Below are positions 61,658-64,000 of a stretch of DNA of 64,000 bases, piece after piece. Source of the stretch: DASQUK01 sp046726215 (GTDB taxonomy: Bacteria > Actinomycetota > Acidimicrobiia > Acidimicrobiales > VFJN01); assembly GCA_046726215.1 (NCBI GenBank), contig JBKPAA010000017.1:1-64000 (forward strand), written 5' to 3'. Numbering within the stretch: position 1 is the first letter of the stretch; each line of letters opens with the position of its first letter. The position numbers and the translations under genes are program-made. The notes beneath the pieces were generated by a model that saw only the letters and a program-made list of their open reading frames with translations, was not told the DNA's origin and did no database searches.

Positions 61658-63606
61658 CGGCCGTCCTCCCCGGGCTCGGCCTCGGGGTCTATGGGAGACG
61701 CGGCGGCTGCCGCCCGCCCGGCCCGCTGGTTGGCCTGGAAGCGCGACAGCATCGAACCGGCGTGCTCCCCGGGACGCCAGTCGGCCGGGGTGACGCCACC
61801 GGCCGCGATCGGGGCCGCGCCGTCGGGACCGGCCGTCTTCCGGAGCGACGGGGCCAGGCTGGCGCCGGGAACCCGGCGAACGAGGCCGTCGGAGGTCATC
61901 GGTGAGGGGGGCGTCGTGACCGATGGCGGCTCGGGTGGAGCGAACGGCGGCGTGGTGGTGAACGGTGGCGGCTCGGGTGGAGCGAACGGCGGCGTGGTGG
62001 TGAACGGTGGCGGCTCGGGTGGAGCGAACGGCGGCGCGGCGGTGAACGGTGGCGGCTCGGGTGGAGCGAACGGCGGGGCGGGGGAGACCGGCGCGGCGAT
62101 GGTGGCGGCAACCGGTGCGGTGATGGAGGCCGCAGGCTGGATGGCCATGAACGACCGGGCCAGTTCGTGCTCGCGGGCGATCCAGGGCGAGTCGTCCGAT
62201 CCGACCGCACCGGCGAACGCGGGGCCGACGTACGTCGGCGGAGTCACCTCGGGTACGGGCATCAGACGCTCGCTGACGACGTCCTCCGGAAGCGTCACCA
62301 GGGCCGTGACGCCACCGCCCGGCGTGTGGGCCAGGCTCACACGCAGGCCGAGGCGCTGCGCCAACCGGGCCACGACATGGAAGCCCAGCGTCGAGCGCCG
62401 GGGATCGACGTCTGGGGGGTCGGCGAGCAGCTCGTTGGCCTCGTGCATGTGCTCGTCTGACAGACCGATGCCGGTGTCCTCGATGCTGAGCAGGAACGTC
62501 CGCCGTTCACCGGGCACCAGGTGGGTCCGCACCCGCACGTCCGAGGTCGGCGGCGAGAACATGGTCGCGTTCTCGATCAGTTCGGCAAGCAGGTGGGAGA
62601 GGTCGGCCACGACGCGCCCGGCCACCTCGAGGTAGTCGCTCACCAGCACCTCGACCCGCGGGTAGTCCTCGACTTCGGCGGCGGCGGCGCGCACCACCTC
62701 GGCCAGGGGCACCGCGCGTCCCCACAGGCGCGGCGGCTCGTCGCCTGACAGCACCAACAGCGATTCGGCGTTGCGCCGGATGCGGGTGGCCAGGTGGTCG
62801 AGCTGGAACAGGTCGGACAGGGACTGGGGCTTGTTCTCGTGCTGCTCGAGCTCGGAGATCAGCGCCAGCTGGCGGTCGAGCAGCGACTGGTTGCGCCGGG
62901 CGAGGTTGACGAAGAGCTCGGAGATCGACTGCTGGTGGGTGGCCTGGGCCTGGACTGCGGCCAGTTCCGACGCCGCCAGTTCGGCGGCCAGCCGGTTGCT
63001 GCGGCGCTGCTCGAGCTCGGTGTTCTTCCAGAAGATGATGACGCCGACGCAACCCGCCAGCACCGACACGCCGTGGATGGCGGCCCAGCTCCACGGGCGA
63101 TTCTGGCCGGCGCTGTGGTTGAACATCAGGTCGGCGGCGATGGTGCTGCCGAGTCCGTGCGAGAGCACGGTGAAGATCACGTTCCAGAGGAACGGCACCC
63201 AGTCCTGGTAGAGGGCGATCAGCCCGATGAGGATGAAGAAGTGGAAGTGCGCCTCGATCATGCCGCCGGACAGGTGGACTAGCACGGATGAGCAGAACAC
63301 GAGCCCCGCAGTCACGAAGAACGCGGCCAGTCGCCGGTTCCGCGCCAGGCGCGCAAAGACCAGGCAGACGGCGGGCGTAGTGACCTCGATGGCCGAGTGG
63401 GCCACTCCGTAGCCCTGCCAGACACCGAACAGGAACAGCGGCGGGATGTGCAGCCCCAGGATCCAGCACATCAGCAGGTGGCGCCGGCGGAACGTCTCGG
63501 CGTCGAGCGTGTTACCGCGGGGCAGGTAATCGATTGCGGTGCGCAGGGCCCGCCGGACCGGGCCGCGTCGGCGGCCCTTGTCGTTCAACGACGCCTTGAG
63601 ATGCAT
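61654..63606 (-). CDS. cvnA: Conservon sensor kinase-like protein CvnA with polytopic membrane domain
   Basis: A 650-residue protein: about six N-terminal helices (residues about 30-190), a linker helix, the LDHLATRIRRNAESLLVLSG motif typical of CvnA, then an HATPase domain (N box LLAELIENATMFSPP, G1 DTGIGL, degenerate G2 LGFHVV). A Pro-rich tail with four 14-residue repeats follows. ATG 63606 was chosen because the family-like part starts soon after; ATG 63735 with a weak GGGA is open too. The long membrane region replaces the usual extracellular sensor of Streptomyces CvnA. Confidence 0.85.
   Translation of the reverse strand: MHLKASLNDKGRRRGPVRRALRTAIDYLPRGNTLDAETFRRRHLLMCWILGLHIPPLFLFGVWQGYGVAHSAIEVTTPAVCLVFARLARNRRLAAFFVTAGLVFCSSVLVHLSGGMIEAHFHFFILIGLIALYQDWVPFLWNVIFTVLSHGLGSTIAADLMFNHSAGQNRPWSWAAIHGVSVLAGCVGVIIFWKNTELEQRRSNRLAAELAASELAAVQAQATHQQSISELFVNLARRNQSLLDRQLALISELEQHENKPQSLSDLFQLDHLATRIRRNAESLLVLSGDEPPRLWGRAVPLAEVVRAAAAEVEDYPRVEVLVSDYLEVAGRVVADLSHLLAELIENATMFSPPTSDVRVRTHLVPGERRTFLLSIEDTGIGLSDEHMHEANELLADPPDVDPRRSTLGFHVVARLAQRLGLRVSLAHTPGGGVTALVTLPEDVVSERLMPVPEVTPPTYVGPAFAGAVGSDDSPWIAREHELARSFMAIQPAASITAPVAATIAAPVSPAPPFAPPEPPPFTAAPPFAPPEPPPFTTTPPFAPPEPPPFTTTPPFAPPEPPSVTTPPSPMTSDGLVRRVPGASLAPSLRKTAGPDGAAPIAAGGVTPADWRPGEHAGSMLSRFQANQRAGRAAAAASPIDPEAEPGEDGR
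61922..62089 (-). repeat. Four tandem 42-bp repeats encoding a proline-rich linker in cvnA
   Basis: Units 61922-61963, 61964-62005, 62006-62047 and 62048-62089 are near-identical; on the coding strand each yields a 14-residue block around PPFAPPEPP. Two adjacent copies differ at one position. Copy number is likely variable by slippage. Confidence 0.9.
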
Positions 63607-63938
63607 GGGCGTGACCCCACCGTCGCGAGCGTCATCGCGAGCGTCGGGGTGGGTGGTACCAGTGGCACGTGAACCATTGGTGTGGCCGCTCTGCCGTGCT
63701 GGGCCAGCCGGATCGCCCCAGACCCGATCCTTCATAGGGTCCCGATTCTTGCACAAGAAGTGGGGAGCGCCTCCATACGAAAGCACGTTCCGCGTTCCTC
63801 GTCGGGTTCTAGCTGGACGTTCGCGCACTCGTTCCCATTTTCCGCTCACCGTCACTACGCATCGTGATGGCGGCGGTACCGCGTCCCGCCGGGGTCCGGA
63901 CCGGGAACCCGGACCGGCAGGGTCGTAGTGTCGGCGGC
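63607..63938. other. Intergenic region between cvnA and the divergent gene
   Basis: This 332-bp stretch has no convincing gene. It holds the palindrome TTCTTGCACAAGAA (63746-63759, arms of 6), a hairpin with 7-bp arms GGTCCGG (63893-63899) and CCGGACC (63909-63915), and TAGTGT (63926-63931) seven bases before ATG 63939, which suggests a leaderless start on the right. I could not recognise a cvnA promoter with confidence. Confidence 0.5.
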
Positions 63939-64000
63939 ATGGGTCGCAGTGCGCTCGAGGTGACGGACAAGCTCTGGAGCGGTGAGATCTCGGTCGAAGA
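63939..64000 (+). CDS. Start of an unidentified gene (partial)
   Basis: ATG 63939 opens a frame to the right edge (MGRSALEVTDKLWSGE followed by ISVE). Only 20 full codons are visible; I cannot name it. The -10-like TAGTGT just upstream supports the start. Confidence 0.5.
   Translation, partial: MGRSALEVTDKLWSGEISVE

Noticed and set aside
61922..62089. CRISPR-like repeat array
   Set aside because: The repeats are directly adjacent without spacers, are in frame and encode a proline-rich linker.

Overview
The window is high-GC (about 70% by eye), densely coding, bacterial chromosomal DNA of actinobacterial type. The pointers are a mycothiol conjugate amidase, three luciferase-like (F420/flavin) oxidoreductases, a four-gene conservon (cvnABCD), several ECF sigma factors, a fused FadE-type acyl-CoA dehydrogenase, GTG/TTG starts, 4-bp start/stop overlaps and -10-only (leaderless) gene starts. 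Acidic Thr-rich lipoproteins (AACGDDDD followed by T/E/A-rich stretches) suggest class Acidimicrobiia, but this is an inference. I see no rRNA, tRNA, CRISPR array, transposase or phage gene, so the window looks like core or soft-accessory chromosome.

Region 1 (1-12.5 kb): the end of a cytochrome c-like gene; an ECF41-type sigma factor with a downstream LLM oxidoreductase and a divergent DrrAB-type ABC exporter (ECF41-like promoter motifs face both ways); an SDR and a GH43-like protein; a tightly coupled trio of a small membrane-anchored protein, an HTTM (gamma-carboxylase-like) membrane protein and a two-part protein with an alpha/alpha-toroid-like front and a MarC-like membrane tail; an ECF sigma/zinc anti-sigma pair; and a COG4315-type lipoprotein followed by a long perfect-looking hairpin.

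Region 2 (12.6-24 kb): mostly catabolic enzymes on the plus strand: amidohydrolase, SDR, MFS transporter, epoxide hydrolase, aldo/keto reductase, acyl-CoA thioesterase, dienelactone hydrolase coupled to an AMP-dependent acyl-CoA ligase, a second COG4315 lipoprotein and another SDR. Together they suit import, CoA activation and oxidation of hydrophobic or cyclic compounds.

Region 3 (24-39.9 kb): mostly minus-strand enzymes (Arg-less RidA, TMEM175-like channel, degenerate metallo-beta-lactamase fold protein, SppA, arylamine N-acetyltransferase, VOC proteins), a pair of acyl-CoA dehydrogenase genes with their own promoter, a DUF2000/AraC divergent pair, a TetR gene with a clear promoter-operator, and an SDR-VOC-ECF sigma operon.

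Region 4 (40-56 kb): a flavin oxidoreductase coupled to a GH13 trehalose-synthase-like enzyme, a nuclease/phosphatase, acylphosphatase, PEBP lipoprotein, an MgtE-like cation transporter followed by a duplicated PhoU-TrkA_C regulator, glutamate dehydrogenase, SPFH/NfeD pair, Mca, SCP2-like protein, YdjC deacetylase, secreted nuclease and thiolase.

Region 5 (56-64 kb): GNAT, amidase, a second thioesterase, an LLM oxidoreductase, then the conservon cvnABCD on the minus strand, whose CvnA has a polytopic membrane sensor and a four-copy proline-rich repeat. A new plus-strand gene starts at the right edge.

The most interesting signals are the ECF41-controlled divergent locus, the HTTM/toroid-MarC trio, several family members whose catalytic residues have been lost, and dyad symmetries that sit exactly in promoters.
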